From: Owenweeksia sp965229445
Lineage (GTDB): Bacteria > Bacteroidota > Bacteroidia > Flavobacteriales > Schleiferiaceae
DNA: 64,000 nt
Assembly (NCBI GenBank): GCA_965229445.1
Contig: OZ245876.1
Location: forward strand, 1,116,001-1,180,000
Direction: 5' to 3'
This document shows, in pieces, positions 27,286 through 36,219 of this stretch. The notes under the pieces are model-generated. The model saw only the letters and a program-made list of their open reading frames with translations, did no database searches and was not told where the DNA came from. The position numbers and the translations under genes were made by a program. How positions within the stretch are numbered: position 1 is the stretch's first letter; every line of letters starts with the position of its first letter.

Positions 27286-28059
27286 ATGAAGAACTCTAGT
27301 TTTGCGCATAATATCAAGAGCTTATACAAAAACAGCAGAAATCTGAAGGAATTTGTAATACATCTGTTAAGGTTATTTAATAATAGACTGATTTTAAGAC
27401 GGTAAAGAGGAAATCCTGAATTATATGAGAGTATTCTTGGCTATTTGGCAAAATCTGAATCTACGGGATGCTCTTATTCGGATCTTTGGATCTTATATAA
27501 AGAAGTTCGCACACGCAAACCTAGAAATGTACTTGAGCTAGGCTCAGGCCTAAGTTCAATGGTCATATCTTATGCGCTAATGGAAAATGAAAACGAAGGA
27601 AATTCTGGAGTTCTTGTGTCAATGGAAGAGCTTCCTTACTATATGGAAATGAGTAAATCTCTTCTACCAGACTTTTTGAAACGGTTTGTCGAGTTTAAGC
27701 AAAGTGACAGAATAATGTGTGACTATCATATTTTTACTGGAACTGCATATAAAGACATCCCCAAAAGAGACTATGAATTAGGACCCTACCTCAAATCAAT
27801 AGAGACGAATGAAGAAACCTTCAACTTTGATCTACTCAATATTGTTAAGTGGAACCAAGCTAATTTCCTTGCAATTCTAGATCGTCGACTAAGCAGCCAC
27901 TTTGTATATCAATTAGTATTTGGTCGATCTCGAGTAAGATACAATCCTATAAAGGATATTGTCTTCCTTAAGGATTTGAGATCTGTTGAACTACCTGCGC
28001 TAGACACAGAATTTTTTTATAACAAAATGTTAGAGGAATCTACTTTAACTAGATATTGA
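27286..28059 (+). pseudogene. Methyltransferase-like gene broken by an in-frame TAA
   Basis: An ATG at 27286, five bases after the previous gene's stop, opens a frame of 39 codons that ends at TAA 27403-27405. The same frame then continues without another stop for 217 codons to 28059. The text after the stop (RGNPELYESILGYLAKSEST) runs straight into NVLELGSGLSSMVISYAL, a class I SAM-binding loop, so one substitution seems to have split a single ~257-residue gene. Without the upstream part the only start is a TTG at 27445, which would cut into the conserved helix before the SAM motif. Readthrough or re-initiation could still give a partial product. Related methyltransferases occur in glycan loci; the acceptor is unknown. 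Confidence 0.65.
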
Positions 28060-28066
28060 CAGGCAA

Positions 28067-29254
28067 GTGAATATTGTATTTATTTACAAGTCTGCTCAGG
28101 TGCATACGGGATCAGGATATATCCTTCAGAACCTCATGGAATATCTCGACAGTCAGAAGGAGCATAATGTAATTAGCCTCACTGAATCACCACAACTGGA
28201 TCCGGGTAAATTTCCTAAGCTGGTAAATGCCAGAACTATTCTTAAGAAGCCCGGGTTACCGAGGAGAGCTAAGCGTTTTGCGCTTTGGTATTATTGGCTT
28301 CGTCTAAAAACAATGGTGAAAAATGGGGTGGAGTTTTCAAGAGAACACAAAGCAGACCTCATTATTGCGGTGTTTCCGGATGAGTATTTTATGTGGGCAG
28401 GTTATAAGATGGCTCAGGAATTGAATATTCCATTTTACCCCTGGTTCCACAACACCTATGTTGAAAACCGAAGATTTTTGGGAGTACCGCTTGGGAAAAA
28501 ACTGCAAACAAGAATTTTTGAATCATCGCCTGTGATATTCACAATGAGTGATGGATTGAGAGATTATTACAAGAAGACATATCCAAAGTATCAAGCTAAG
28601 TTTGAAACATTACAGCATGGGTTTAAAGACGACGGGCAGTCGGTTCACCTAAAGCGTTTCGAAAACACCAACCCAAAGGGGGCCAAAATTAAGTTTGTTT
28701 TTACCGGCAATCTTAGCTTGTCATACCTGGAGGCCACAGAACGTTTTTTCAGAGTAATAGGAGCAAATCCAAATTATGAGTTACACGTATTTTCAAATTC
28801 ACCAGAATCAAAGTTCCGCAGTTTCACAACTGACAAGGCCAATATAGTTTATCACGGCTTTGTAGGGGATGACCGGTTACGGGCCAAGATGATTTCCTCA
28901 TGTGATGTATGTCTTATTCCACTTGGATTGAAAGGTCCTATTAGTCCGGTTGAGTATCAGACCATCTTTCCAACGCGACTGATATCCCTACTAAAATCTG
29001 GATTACCCTTGCTCGTTCACGCTCCTGAAGATTCATTTCTTACTGAATTTATTCGCAGAAATCAATGTGGAGAGGTCGTGAGCAGTAGTAATGATAGAGT
29101 AATGGAGAGCAGTATTAAAGAGTTAATCCAGGATGTTGAACGGAAGACTGAATATGTAAAGAATGCCGAGAAAACTTTCGAATATTTCAAAGTGGACCAT
29201 ACAGCAGATATTATGCTTCAATTCATAAATAATAGAACTAGTATTAAGATTTGA
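28067..29254 (+). CDS. Glycosyltransferase family 4-like protein
   Basis: 395 residues starting with GTG at 28067 (NIVFIYKSAQVHTGSGYIL follows). It has two Rossmann-like halves: N-terminal acceptor domain with HKADLIIAVFPDEYFMWAG and WFHNTYVENRRF, then a donor domain beginning KIKFVFTGNLSLSYLEATER. The acidic loop is poorly conserved here (LIPLGLKGPISPVEYQTIFP), with a single Glu where GT4 enzymes usually have an E-x7-E pattern. It therefore belongs to the GT-B superfamily, with GT4 being the best but not certain family. It lies 7 bp after the broken methyltransferase gene. Confidence 0.75.
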   Translation: MNIVFIYKSAQVHTGSGYILQNLMEYLDSQKEHNVISLTESPQLDPGKFPKLVNARTILKKPGLPRRAKRFALWYYWLRLKTMVKNGVEFSREHKADLIIAVFPDEYFMWAGYKMAQELNIPFYPWFHNTYVENRRFLGVPLGKKLQTRIFESSPVIFTMSDGLRDYYKKTYPKYQAKFETLQHGFKDDGQSVHLKRFENTNPKGAKIKFVFTGNLSLSYLEATERFFRVIGANPNYELHVFSNSPESKFRSFTTDKANIVYHGFVGDDRLRAKMISSCDVCLIPLGLKGPISPVEYQTIFPTRLISLLKSGLPLLVHAPEDSFLTEFIRRNQCGEVVSSSNDRVMESSIKELIQDVERKTEYVKNAEKTFEYFKVDHTADIMLQFINNRTSIKI

Positions 29255-29258
29255 CGAA

Positions 29259-30326
29259 ATGAGAAACCAGGTACTAATTGTTACGGGATCAAGCGGATTA
29301 ATTGGAAGTGAGGTTGTTTCCCGCTTTGCCTCTAATGGATTCCGAGTGATCGGATTTGACAACAACATGCGGGCAGACTTTTTTGGATCGGGCGGAGACA
29401 CTCGTTGGAATCAACATCGACTTTCTGAAACCTACCCGAATTTTGAGCATGTTGAGATTGATATTAGAAAAAGAAACGCAGTTATTGACGCCATAGCTAA
29501 ATTTCAGCCATCCATAGTGATCCATGCGGCGGCTCAACCAAGTCATGACCTGGCTGCTTCTCGTCCCTTTGATGATTTTGATGTGAATGCTTCTGGTACC
29601 TTAAACATGTTGGAAGCAACGCGATTGTACTCGCCAGACACCATCTTTATTCATATGTCTACAAACAAAGTGTATGGCGATGCTCCTAACAACTTAAACT
29701 TGTTAGAGCACGAAACTCGTTGGGATTATGCTGACCTCGAATACCAGAATGGTATTAAAGAAACCTTCACTATAGACTACTCAAAGCACTCATTATTTGG
29801 AGCCTCAAAAGTAGCAGCAGATGTGATGGTACAAGAATATGGCAGGTACTTTGGTATGCCTACATGCTGCCTTCGTGGTGGCTGTTTAACAGGACCAAAT
29901 CACTCGGGTGTGCAGTTGCATGGATTCTTGAGTTACCTGATCCGCTGTAATCTCGAAGAACGTGAATACACCATATTTGGTTATAAAGGAAAACAGGTTC
30001 GCGACAATATTCACAGTCTTGATGTTGTTCGTTTTATGGAGGAATTTATAAAGAGTCCACGCACGGGAGAAACCTATAATATAGGAGGTGGACGAGATAA
30101 CTCTATTTCTATTTTGGAAGCATTTAAGCTAATAGAAAGCATCTCGGGAAAGGAAATGATTTATCAGTACAGCGATCAAAATCGTCAAGGGGATCATATT
30201 TGTTATATATCGGACTTATCTAAAATGAAGGCACACTATCCCGATTGGGACATTACCAAAAATTTACAGATGACCTTTGAAGAAATATTCGTTTCTTGGA
30301 ACAATAGAATCAAGCTGAAGGTCTGA
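29259..30326 (+). CDS. CDP-paratose/tyvelose 2-epimerase-like SDR
   Basis: 355 residues; the N-terminus TGSSGLIGSEVVSRF is followed by DNNMRADFFGSGGDTRWN, which is diagnostic of the CDP-paratose 2-epimerase (RfbE/TyvD) branch, and later by HMSTNKVYGDAPN, catalytic YSKHSLFGASK and RDNIHSLDVVRFM. The classical enzyme interconverts CDP-paratose and CDP-tyvelose. No CDP-glucose cytidylyltransferase or dehydratase is visible in the window, so another nucleotide-sugar substrate is quite possible; the family includes uncharacterised members in many glycan loci. It is 4 bp from the preceding GT and 3 bp from the next gene. Confidence 0.78.
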   Translation: MRNQVLIVTGSSGLIGSEVVSRFASNGFRVIGFDNNMRADFFGSGGDTRWNQHRLSETYPNFEHVEIDIRKRNAVIDAIAKFQPSIVIHAAAQPSHDLAASRPFDDFDVNASGTLNMLEATRLYSPDTIFIHMSTNKVYGDAPNNLNLLEHETRWDYADLEYQNGIKETFTIDYSKHSLFGASKVAADVMVQEYGRYFGMPTCCLRGGCLTGPNHSGVQLHGFLSYLIRCNLEEREYTIFGYKGKQVRDNIHSLDVVRFMEEFIKSPRTGETYNIGGGRDNSISILEAFKLIESISGKEMIYQYSDQNRQGDHICYISDLSKMKAHYPDWDITKNLQMTFEEIFVSWNNRIKLKV

Positions 30327-30329
30327 TCC

Positions 30330-31082
30330 ATGCTGGGCAAGGGTGTATATAGCTTGTATTCATTTCCTAGAAAGCAGCTTTATGCCGTTTTTGGTACTAC
30401 GGATATTCATGCACGTCAGAAGTGGTCATGTATTTATCCCTTGTTAAAAAAGTTTTCTCAAGACCGAATATACGTGTTGGATGCAGGTTGCGGTGATGGA
30501 ACCTGGACCCTTGAGTTAGCCACCAGGTTTCCAAATTGGATTATTACAGGTGTTGATATAAAGAACGAGTCAATCCGACTGGCAGAAACTAGGAAGTCTG
30601 CTTTAAAGCTAACTAACTGTAATTTTCGAGCGGCAGATTTCCTGGAGTATGAAGCCGAGAATACTTTTGACCTGATTCTAAGCGTTCAATCTGCTCATTA
30701 CCTAGTTGAGAATGGCCATGGCCAAAGATTATTTCTCAATTTGTCAAAATGGTTAAAGGAGGACGGCAATCTTATTATGCTTTGCCCTAGAATCTCTTAT
30801 GAGGTGCCGTTTTCCAGGTTTCTGCCAAAATTTAACTGGCACCCGGTATTTGCATCTCAAGAATTGCATTCCTTGCTACAGGATGCTGGGTTTACGGAGA
30901 CTAGGATTAACCCTCAAATGAATTTAGGAATAACCATTATTAAACAACTGAATAACATGGTAGGCAAGAATCGAATTCTTCGCGTACTTTTCACTCCGAT
31001 ATTCTACATTTTGAATGCTGTTGACCCAATAACCCGAAGAAAGAACAGTTCATTGAACTGGCTGGTAATTGCCTCAAAGTAA
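30330..31082 (+). CDS. Class I SAM-dependent methyltransferase
   Basis: 250 residues with motif I VLDAGCGDGTWTLEL near residue 51, the acidic end of beta-2 GVDIKNESI, and a motif II region FDLILSVQSAHYLVE. This is a standard class I methyltransferase core, with C-terminal residues that probably form the acceptor site. In this setting O- or N-methylation of a sugar in the repeat unit is likely, in the cytosol. There is no further clue to the acceptor. It follows the CDP-sugar epimerase-like gene after 3 bp. Confidence 0.82.
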   Translation: MLGKGVYSLYSFPRKQLYAVFGTTDIHARQKWSCIYPLLKKFSQDRIYVLDAGCGDGTWTLELATRFPNWIITGVDIKNESIRLAETRKSALKLTNCNFRAADFLEYEAENTFDLILSVQSAHYLVENGHGQRLFLNLSKWLKEDGNLIMLCPRISYEVPFSRFLPKFNWHPVFASQELHSLLQDAGFTETRINPQMNLGITIIKQLNNMVGKNRILRVLFTPIFYILNAVDPITRRKNSSLNWLVIASK

Positions 31083-31112
31083 CTCATATTAAAAACTTAG
31101 ATTTCATTTTCT

Positions 31113-31982
31113 GTGAAGGATAGCAATCATTCCTGTTGGTGTGGCAATTTAGAGTGGGATGTAATTTTTACTGTTGGAGATTATTCACTGCTCCGCTGTT
31201 ATAGTTGCGGTACCTACCGTAATGATCCAATTCCTCTTGCATCAGATTCTGAGAGTGAGGAATTTTACACTGAATATTATAATGATGGCCATCAAATCGC
31301 TGAAGGAAGTAATGAAATAGCCAGGAACTCCCGTTTTTGGAAAGTCGTTAATAAATCACGGGTTCTTAACAATCAAATACCATCTAAAGCACTGGATATT
31401 GGTTCAGGTGATGGGAGGTTAGTCGCAGAACTTGATAAGGCGGGATGGCATAGCACAGGAGTGGAAATTTCCCGATCCAGAGTAGAGGTATCAAGGAAAC
31501 TGTATCCAGGCCTGTCATTCTATCCTGGCGATGTCTTTGAGCTAAAAGAGGAGCTAGGAAAGTTTGATCTAATAGTTTTGGACAATGTGATTGAGCATCT
31601 ACCCAATCCAAAAGAGTTTGCTTTAAAAGTTCATGAACTCATGCATGAGAATGGCCTGTTTGTAGCAATTACTCCAAACATGAATTCAGGGAATTTTCGT
31701 CTGTTAGGTAAGCGATGGACCCCTGAATTGTGCCCTCATTCTCATATTTACCTCTTTACCGAACAAAGCTTAAACCAATGCCTGATTGATGCTGGCTTTG
31801 AAGTAGTGGAATCTGGTAATTTTCAGCTGAATCGACTGGATGTCGGCAACTATGTTAACCGAGCTCTGAAACTTGATGCCAAGGGCATAGTATGGCGTAT
31901 AGTACAAGACTCAGGAAGCATTTATTCAAAACTGATAGATCAGGGGGAGATGATCTATTCGATTGTTAAAAGTCCTTCTTGA
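31113..31982 (+). CDS. Methyltransferase with N-terminal zinc-ribbon-like Cys pairs
   Basis: 289 residues starting with GTG at 31113. Residues ~8-33 carry CWC and CYSC pairs, a short zinc-binding motif usual in this methyltransferase group (SxCxxC-methyltransf-SxM type). Motif I is ALDIGSGDGRLVAEL (~93-107), followed by GVEISRSRVEVS and LDNVIEHLPNPKEF, the last being typical of UbiG/BioC-like enzymes that act on sugars. The role is probably methylation of a deoxysugar or glycan terminus. It may complement or replace the broken methyltransferase at 27.3 kb. Confidence 0.82.
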   Translation: MKDSNHSCWCGNLEWDVIFTVGDYSLLRCYSCGTYRNDPIPLASDSESEEFYTEYYNDGHQIAEGSNEIARNSRFWKVVNKSRVLNNQIPSKALDIGSGDGRLVAELDKAGWHSTGVEISRSRVEVSRKLYPGLSFYPGDVFELKEELGKFDLIVLDNVIEHLPNPKEFALKVHELMHENGLFVAITPNMNSGNFRLLGKRWTPELCPHSHIYLFTEQSLNQCLIDAGFEVVESGNFQLNRLDVGNYVNRALKLDAKGIVWRIVQDSGSIYSKLIDQGEMIYSIVKSPS

Positions 31983-31996
31983 ATCAGGAGAGCTAA

Positions 31997-32884
31997 ATGA
32001 ATAGAAAAAGAATCATCAACACGTTTAGAAAACATGTCTGGAACAAAATTCCAACAGGTATTAAAGTGCAATTGCAAAAAAAACTGTCTAGAAATCAAGT
32101 TGATTGGATCCACAAACAAATAAGACAAAATGCAGCGGATATTCTGCTAGTTTCCTTTCCAAAATGCGGAAGGACATGGTTAAGAGTAATGATGAACAGG
32201 CTGCTCACTTCAGAGTTTTCACTTGAGCAGAATGAAGTGCTGGACTTACATCGGTTAAATGATCGAAATCCTAGAATTCCCAGAATCTATTTTTATCATG
32301 AGGATGATCCACATAAAAAGGATTACACAAACTTAAATACAGACAAATCTGAATACGCACAGAACAGAGTTATTTTTTTGGTTAGAGATCCCAGAGATGT
32401 GGTGGTTTCATGGTACTTTCATCGCTTACACCGAGCAAAAGATATAAAGGGTGATATTGATAATTATCTCCTCGATCTAAAGCCTTTAAAGCTCGTGATA
32501 GAATACTACAATATTTGGGCGAAGAACAGAGAGGTGGTAAAAGATTTTCACTGTATCTATTATGAAGATATGCATGACAAACCCAAAGTGGTATTACAGG
32601 GTTTCGGGGAGTTTGTGAATTTAAATTTCAAGGACTCATCCATTGATGAAGCCATTCAGTATTCTTCATTTAGTAATATGAGAAAAATGGAGACCTCGGG
32701 ATCAGTAAAAGACAGTAAGCTTGATACCAGTAAAGTGGTGGATGTTACCGATAGTTCTCAGCTTAAAACAAGGTCTGGAAGAATAGGTGGTTACGCAAAG
32801 CATCTTTCAGAAAGACAAATTAAATTGATGAATCAATACATCATCGACAACCTGGATCCTTATTTCAAGCGCTACTATTTGTGA
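31997..32884 (+). CDS. Sulfotransferase domain protein, second of two
   Basis: 295 residues. The PAPS 5'-loop is SFPKCGRTW (53-61) and the 3'-phosphate motif is LVRDPRDVVVS (128-138); downstream SSFSNMRKME and TRSGRIGGYAKHLS fit the C-terminal PAPS-contacting region. It is clearly diverged from the first sulfotransferase at 22.4 kb, so the two probably sulfate different positions or sugars. A purine-rich stretch (CAGGAGAGC) precedes the ATG at 31997. The stop overlaps the next start (GTGA). Confidence 0.88.
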   Translation: MNRKRIINTFRKHVWNKIPTGIKVQLQKKLSRNQVDWIHKQIRQNAADILLVSFPKCGRTWLRVMMNRLLTSEFSLEQNEVLDLHRLNDRNPRIPRIYFYHEDDPHKKDYTNLNTDKSEYAQNRVIFLVRDPRDVVVSWYFHRLHRAKDIKGDIDNYLLDLKPLKLVIEYYNIWAKNREVVKDFHCIYYEDMHDKPKVVLQGFGEFVNLNFKDSSIDEAIQYSSFSNMRKMETSGSVKDSKLDTSKVVDVTDSSQLKTRSGRIGGYAKHLSERQIKLMNQYIIDNLDPYFKRYYL

Positions 32885-33705
32885 GTTTAAAAGTTTTAAT
32901 ATACTGGGATTATGATACTCAGTGGGGGGCTGATCGATCACGGTTGCCTGGGGGGCCAAAGTCCTGGGGAAAAGACGAATTTCCAAATACAGATATTTTA
33001 TTAGAACTGCATGCCAAGTATGCCCTTCCATGTTGTTTTGCCGTTGTTGGATCCGCAGCCCTACCAGGTGAGATTCCATATCACCACCCTGCGCAGATTA
33101 GAGAAATTCATAATAATGGTCATGAGGTAGCCAGCCATATGCACCGACATGAATGGATTCCTGAACTTGGTCAATCACAACTTGAAGAGGCGCTTAAAGA
33201 GTCAAAAGATGCCCTTGAACAATGCATTGGTGCCGAAGTAGTTTCATTTGTTCCTCCATATAATCAACCTTTTGATTTTTCCCGAAAGCTATCCTTTAGT
33301 TTTTCAGAAAGAAGGGAGGTTCGCTCCGATAGAGTAGATATTCCCATCCTTACGAAGGCCTTGCGTAACACCGGATTTAGAACAAGTAGAATTTCATACC
33401 AAAGTGTTTTAACAAAATTGGGCCGGAAAATTGGGCACGAACCGGCATTTAAAGCATCAATACCGGAAAAAATTAACGGTATTGAATGTATTAAACTGAA
33501 TACCCGCGGTGGATTTCAGAATGTGTTACCTCTTCTCAAAAGTAATCTGGATCAGGATGGCTATGCTGTCATATACGGACATCCTCACTCTATCACCAGC
33601 AACAATGGGCAGAGTCTTAAATATTTGGAACCTTTCATGAAAGGCCTTTCATCAATGGTTAATAATGATGACCTTGAGGTAGTGCTTCCCAAAAGTTTGG
33701 TATAG
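32881..33705 (+). CDS. Polysaccharide deacetylase-like protein with altered metal motif
   Basis: 274 residues from a GTG that overlaps the previous stop. It resembles the NodB/carbohydrate esterase 4 fold: an acidic N-terminal strand IYWDYDTQW (residues 7-15) stands where most enzymes have TFDDG, and GHEVASHMHRHEW supplies the two metal-binding histidines (His86, His90). VVSFVPPYNQP corresponds to the RxPY/RPP motif but lacks the arginine. A C-terminal YGHPHSI His motif is also present. It could remove N-acetyl groups from the glycan. The cytosolic location (no signal peptide) and motif changes leave room for another amidase or esterase activity. Confidence 0.7.
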   Translation: MSLKVLIYWDYDTQWGADRSRLPGGPKSWGKDEFPNTDILLELHAKYALPCCFAVVGSAALPGEIPYHHPAQIREIHNNGHEVASHMHRHEWIPELGQSQLEEALKESKDALEQCIGAEVVSFVPPYNQPFDFSRKLSFSFSERREVRSDRVDIPILTKALRNTGFRTSRISYQSVLTKLGRKIGHEPAFKASIPEKINGIECIKLNTRGGFQNVLPLLKSNLDQDGYAVIYGHPHSITSNNGQSLKYLEPFMKGLSSMVNNDDLEVVLPKSLV

Positions 33706-34869
33706 GTGCTGCTGAGTTCTGTATCATATAAGCCATGCTGGCAAAAAGACGGAGTTTGGTATTCTTCGGGTGGTTTCCCATTGCAAATGAATGGGATGGC
33801 AGCTCCGTTTGAAAAAATGTTCTTACATGTGCCAGTAATTCCACACCGCCCTGGAGGAATTGCACTCAGCACCAAGGTAAACGTTATCTCAATCCCCGCT
33901 CCAAAAGGGAGGGGTGTATTAAGAAAACTATTCGTGTTTTTGTTATTCCCATATTACTGGCGTTTGTTTCATTCCGCGTTTAAAAAATCGGATGCTGTTA
34001 TGGTACCTCTGCCCGGGGATTTGCCCTTGGTAGCACTTTTTTTTGCACTAATTCTGGGAAAGAGAACCATAGCCCGCTACGGAAGTTCATGGGCTAGTAC
34101 CAAAGAAACCAGCTTTATGCACAGCTTCACAAAAGGCCTAATGAGGCACTTAGGGCGGAGGCAAAAACACATAATGCTAGTAACAGGGAATGGAAACAAG
34201 GCACCGTCCAAAGGCTTGTACTGGTTATTTTCAACCGCATTATCTGCAAAGTTGGTTAAGGATACAGTTCCTAATCTTTCAGATTCTCTTCAAAAGCCGG
34301 TAAAATTAGTGTACATCGGCCGGTTATCTTCTGAAAAAGGCGTATTGTACTTTCCATATATTCTTCAGAATCTTATCAATGGCTTGCAGAAATTAGATGG
34401 TGTAAGTGTAGAATTACACCTAATCGGAGATGGTCCGTTGAGATCACAAATGGAGCAGGAGTTTGACAATATTGGTATTAGAGAAAATATCATTTTTCAT
34501 GGTTTACTAAATCAGCATGAACTTTTTCATAGATTAAATCAAATGGATTTATGTATTCAGCCTTCAAAGACTGAAGGTTTTTCAAAAGCATGGTTAGATG
34601 CTTTGCTATGTGGAGTGCCAGTTCTTACTTCAAATGTAGGAGCAGCTGAGTTTGTAGTAGGGTCAGGTGAAAACCATAGAGGTTGGCTTGTTAATCCTAA
34701 TGATCCTGATGCTGTTGTTCAGAAGCTACTGCAAATCATTCAAAATGACCAAAGTTGGTCTGAACTAAGAGGGCGATGTGTGGCCTTTGCCTCTTCCAGA
34801 ACCTTAGAATCCTGGTCTTACAGAATAAAGGAAATCTGCGAGGAAAGATGGAAGCTTAAGTTGTGCTAA
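33706..34869 (+). CDS. Glycosyltransferase family 4 protein
   Basis: 387 residues, GTG start directly after the previous TAG. The donor-binding half begins VKLVYIGRLSSEKGVLYF and includes LIGDGPLRSQME, IIFHGLLNQHELF and the GT4 acidic signature PSKTEGFSKAWLDALLCG. The N-terminal half is more diverged and carries two hydrophobic patches, suggesting it lies against the membrane. A later internal Met is too far inside to serve as a start. It precedes the Wzy-like gene by one base, so they should be co-translated. Confidence 0.84.
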   Translation: MLLSSVSYKPCWQKDGVWYSSGGFPLQMNGMAAPFEKMFLHVPVIPHRPGGIALSTKVNVISIPAPKGRGVLRKLFVFLLFPYYWRLFHSAFKKSDAVMVPLPGDLPLVALFFALILGKRTIARYGSSWASTKETSFMHSFTKGLMRHLGRRQKHIMLVTGNGNKAPSKGLYWLFSTALSAKLVKDTVPNLSDSLQKPVKLVYIGRLSSEKGVLYFPYILQNLINGLQKLDGVSVELHLIGDGPLRSQMEQEFDNIGIRENIIFHGLLNQHELFHRLNQMDLCIQPSKTEGFSKAWLDALLCGVPVLTSNVGAAEFVVGSGENHRGWLVNPNDPDAVVQKLLQIIQNDQSWSELRGRCVAFASSRTLESWSYRIKEICEERWKLKLC

Positions 34870-34870
34870 A

Positions 34871-36211
34871 ATGATTAAGCGATTATCATTAAGTAAAGAT
34901 TTTATTAAGCCGGATGCCATCACGGCTTATATCATATTATCTTTTCTGGTGGGCATAGTAGCAGGCTTCAGTATTGGCCTCCTAATATTAATAGTGGCTT
35001 CATTTATTTTCGCGATTCGTTATTACAATCAGCCCCAAATGTTGATGTTCTTAATTATCATGATAGGTGTAGATCCTGTAATGCGCACTTATTTGATGGG
35101 AGGGGTCTTATTTCGATACCATACTTTTAATTATTTACTGCTCAGCCTGCTTCTTGTCAACTTTCTCTATCGTAAGAATCTAGACCTTAAGCCAATACGC
35201 ATATACATGTTTCTATTAATATGGATGTTAGTTGGATTGGTATTTTCAAAAGATGTCTTGCTGGGTGGGCTGAGCATAATTGGTTACTTGGCTTTCCTTG
35301 CATTTTACATTATTATCTGGCACACCGTTGATAATCCAAAGTTTGGAAGAATACTTCATGACGGACTTAGATACGGCATCCTTGCATCATTATTGTTTAG
35401 TATACTGTTCTTTATTTCCTTCGGATTTGACGTCTTTCGAGAAGACCTATTTGATGAGTTAGGTGGAGATTACATTAATCCTAATTCATTCTCATACATG
35501 CCATTAGCGGGGATCGTATTCTCAACCTTATTGGTAAAAATTTATCATCATCCTCTAAAACAGCAGGTGATTATTCAATTGTTGTTACTGGGAATGATTG
35601 GACTGGCAGGATCACGTGGTAGTTTTTTGGTGGCAGCACTATCTATGTTTTTTAGTTTTTCAGGGACGGTGAGAACCACTCGCCTTGTGTTGGCAGGTCT
35701 GGCGGCTTATTTGGTATTGTCCTATAGTGCAGAATTTTTAAGAACCAGCGGGATTTATTCATTGGAACGATTGTCAACCTTCTTTACCAGTGAGAATGAT
35801 CTTGCCAAAGCCTCTAGTGGTCGTTCCGAAATAGCTTTGATTGGATACCAAATGTTTAAGGACAATCCAATTGCTGGAAGTGGTACCGGTTCGTTTCGAG
35901 AAAACTTTGCGGAAATGACTTCTGGCTATCAATACTTTGATAGTGACTTTTTAAGAAAAAGACAAGGAGACCGAATAGCCGCACATTCAGCTTACGTTAA
36001 AGTAATGGCTGAGAACGGTGTTGTCGGGTTAATTCTTTTAACTGGTCTTCTTCTCTCATTCTATTTTGCACGCCGAGATGATAACCTTCAGATTATTGCT
36101 TTTAGCATTCTATTGGTTTCTTTCCTTTCAACAGAGTTTAATGCCAAGGTACCGTGGTTTATTTGTGCATTTACCATTGTAATGCACAGAAAGAGAATAG
36201 TATTTAAATAA
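34871..36211 (+). CDS. wzy: Wzy-like O-antigen/capsule polymerase (O-antigen ligase family)
   Basis: 446 residues with about 10-12 membrane helices and a large periplasmic loop in the C-terminal half carrying the Wzy_C signature: SSGRSEIALIGYQMFKDNP, IAGSGTGSFR and AAHSAYVKVMAENGVVGLI. The family includes both Wzy polymerases and WaaL ligases. With Wzx, Wza and Wzc in the same locus, polymerisation of the repeat unit on the periplasmic side is the more likely role. It begins one base after the preceding GT stop. Confidence 0.85.
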   Translation: MIKRLSLSKDFIKPDAITAYIILSFLVGIVAGFSIGLLILIVASFIFAIRYYNQPQMLMFLIIMIGVDPVMRTYLMGGVLFRYHTFNYLLLSLLLVNFLYRKNLDLKPIRIYMFLLIWMLVGLVFSKDVLLGGLSIIGYLAFLAFYIIIWHTVDNPKFGRILHDGLRYGILASLLFSILFFISFGFDVFREDLFDELGGDYINPNSFSYMPLAGIVFSTLLVKIYHHPLKQQVIIQLLLLGMIGLAGSRGSFLVAALSMFFSFSGTVRTTRLVLAGLAAYLVLSYSAEFLRTSGIYSLERLSTFFTSENDLAKASSGRSEIALIGYQMFKDNPIAGSGTGSFRENFAEMTSGYQYFDSDFLRKRQGDRIAAHSAYVKVMAENGVVGLILLTGLLLSFYFARRDDNLQIIAFSILLVSFLSTEFNAKVPWFICAFTIVMHRKRIVFK

Positions 36212-36219
36212 AACAGGCT

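Noticed and set aside
27286..27405. Independent 39-residue gene
   Set aside because: It shares frame with the downstream methyltransferase-like segment and is separated only by one TAA; a split gene explains both.
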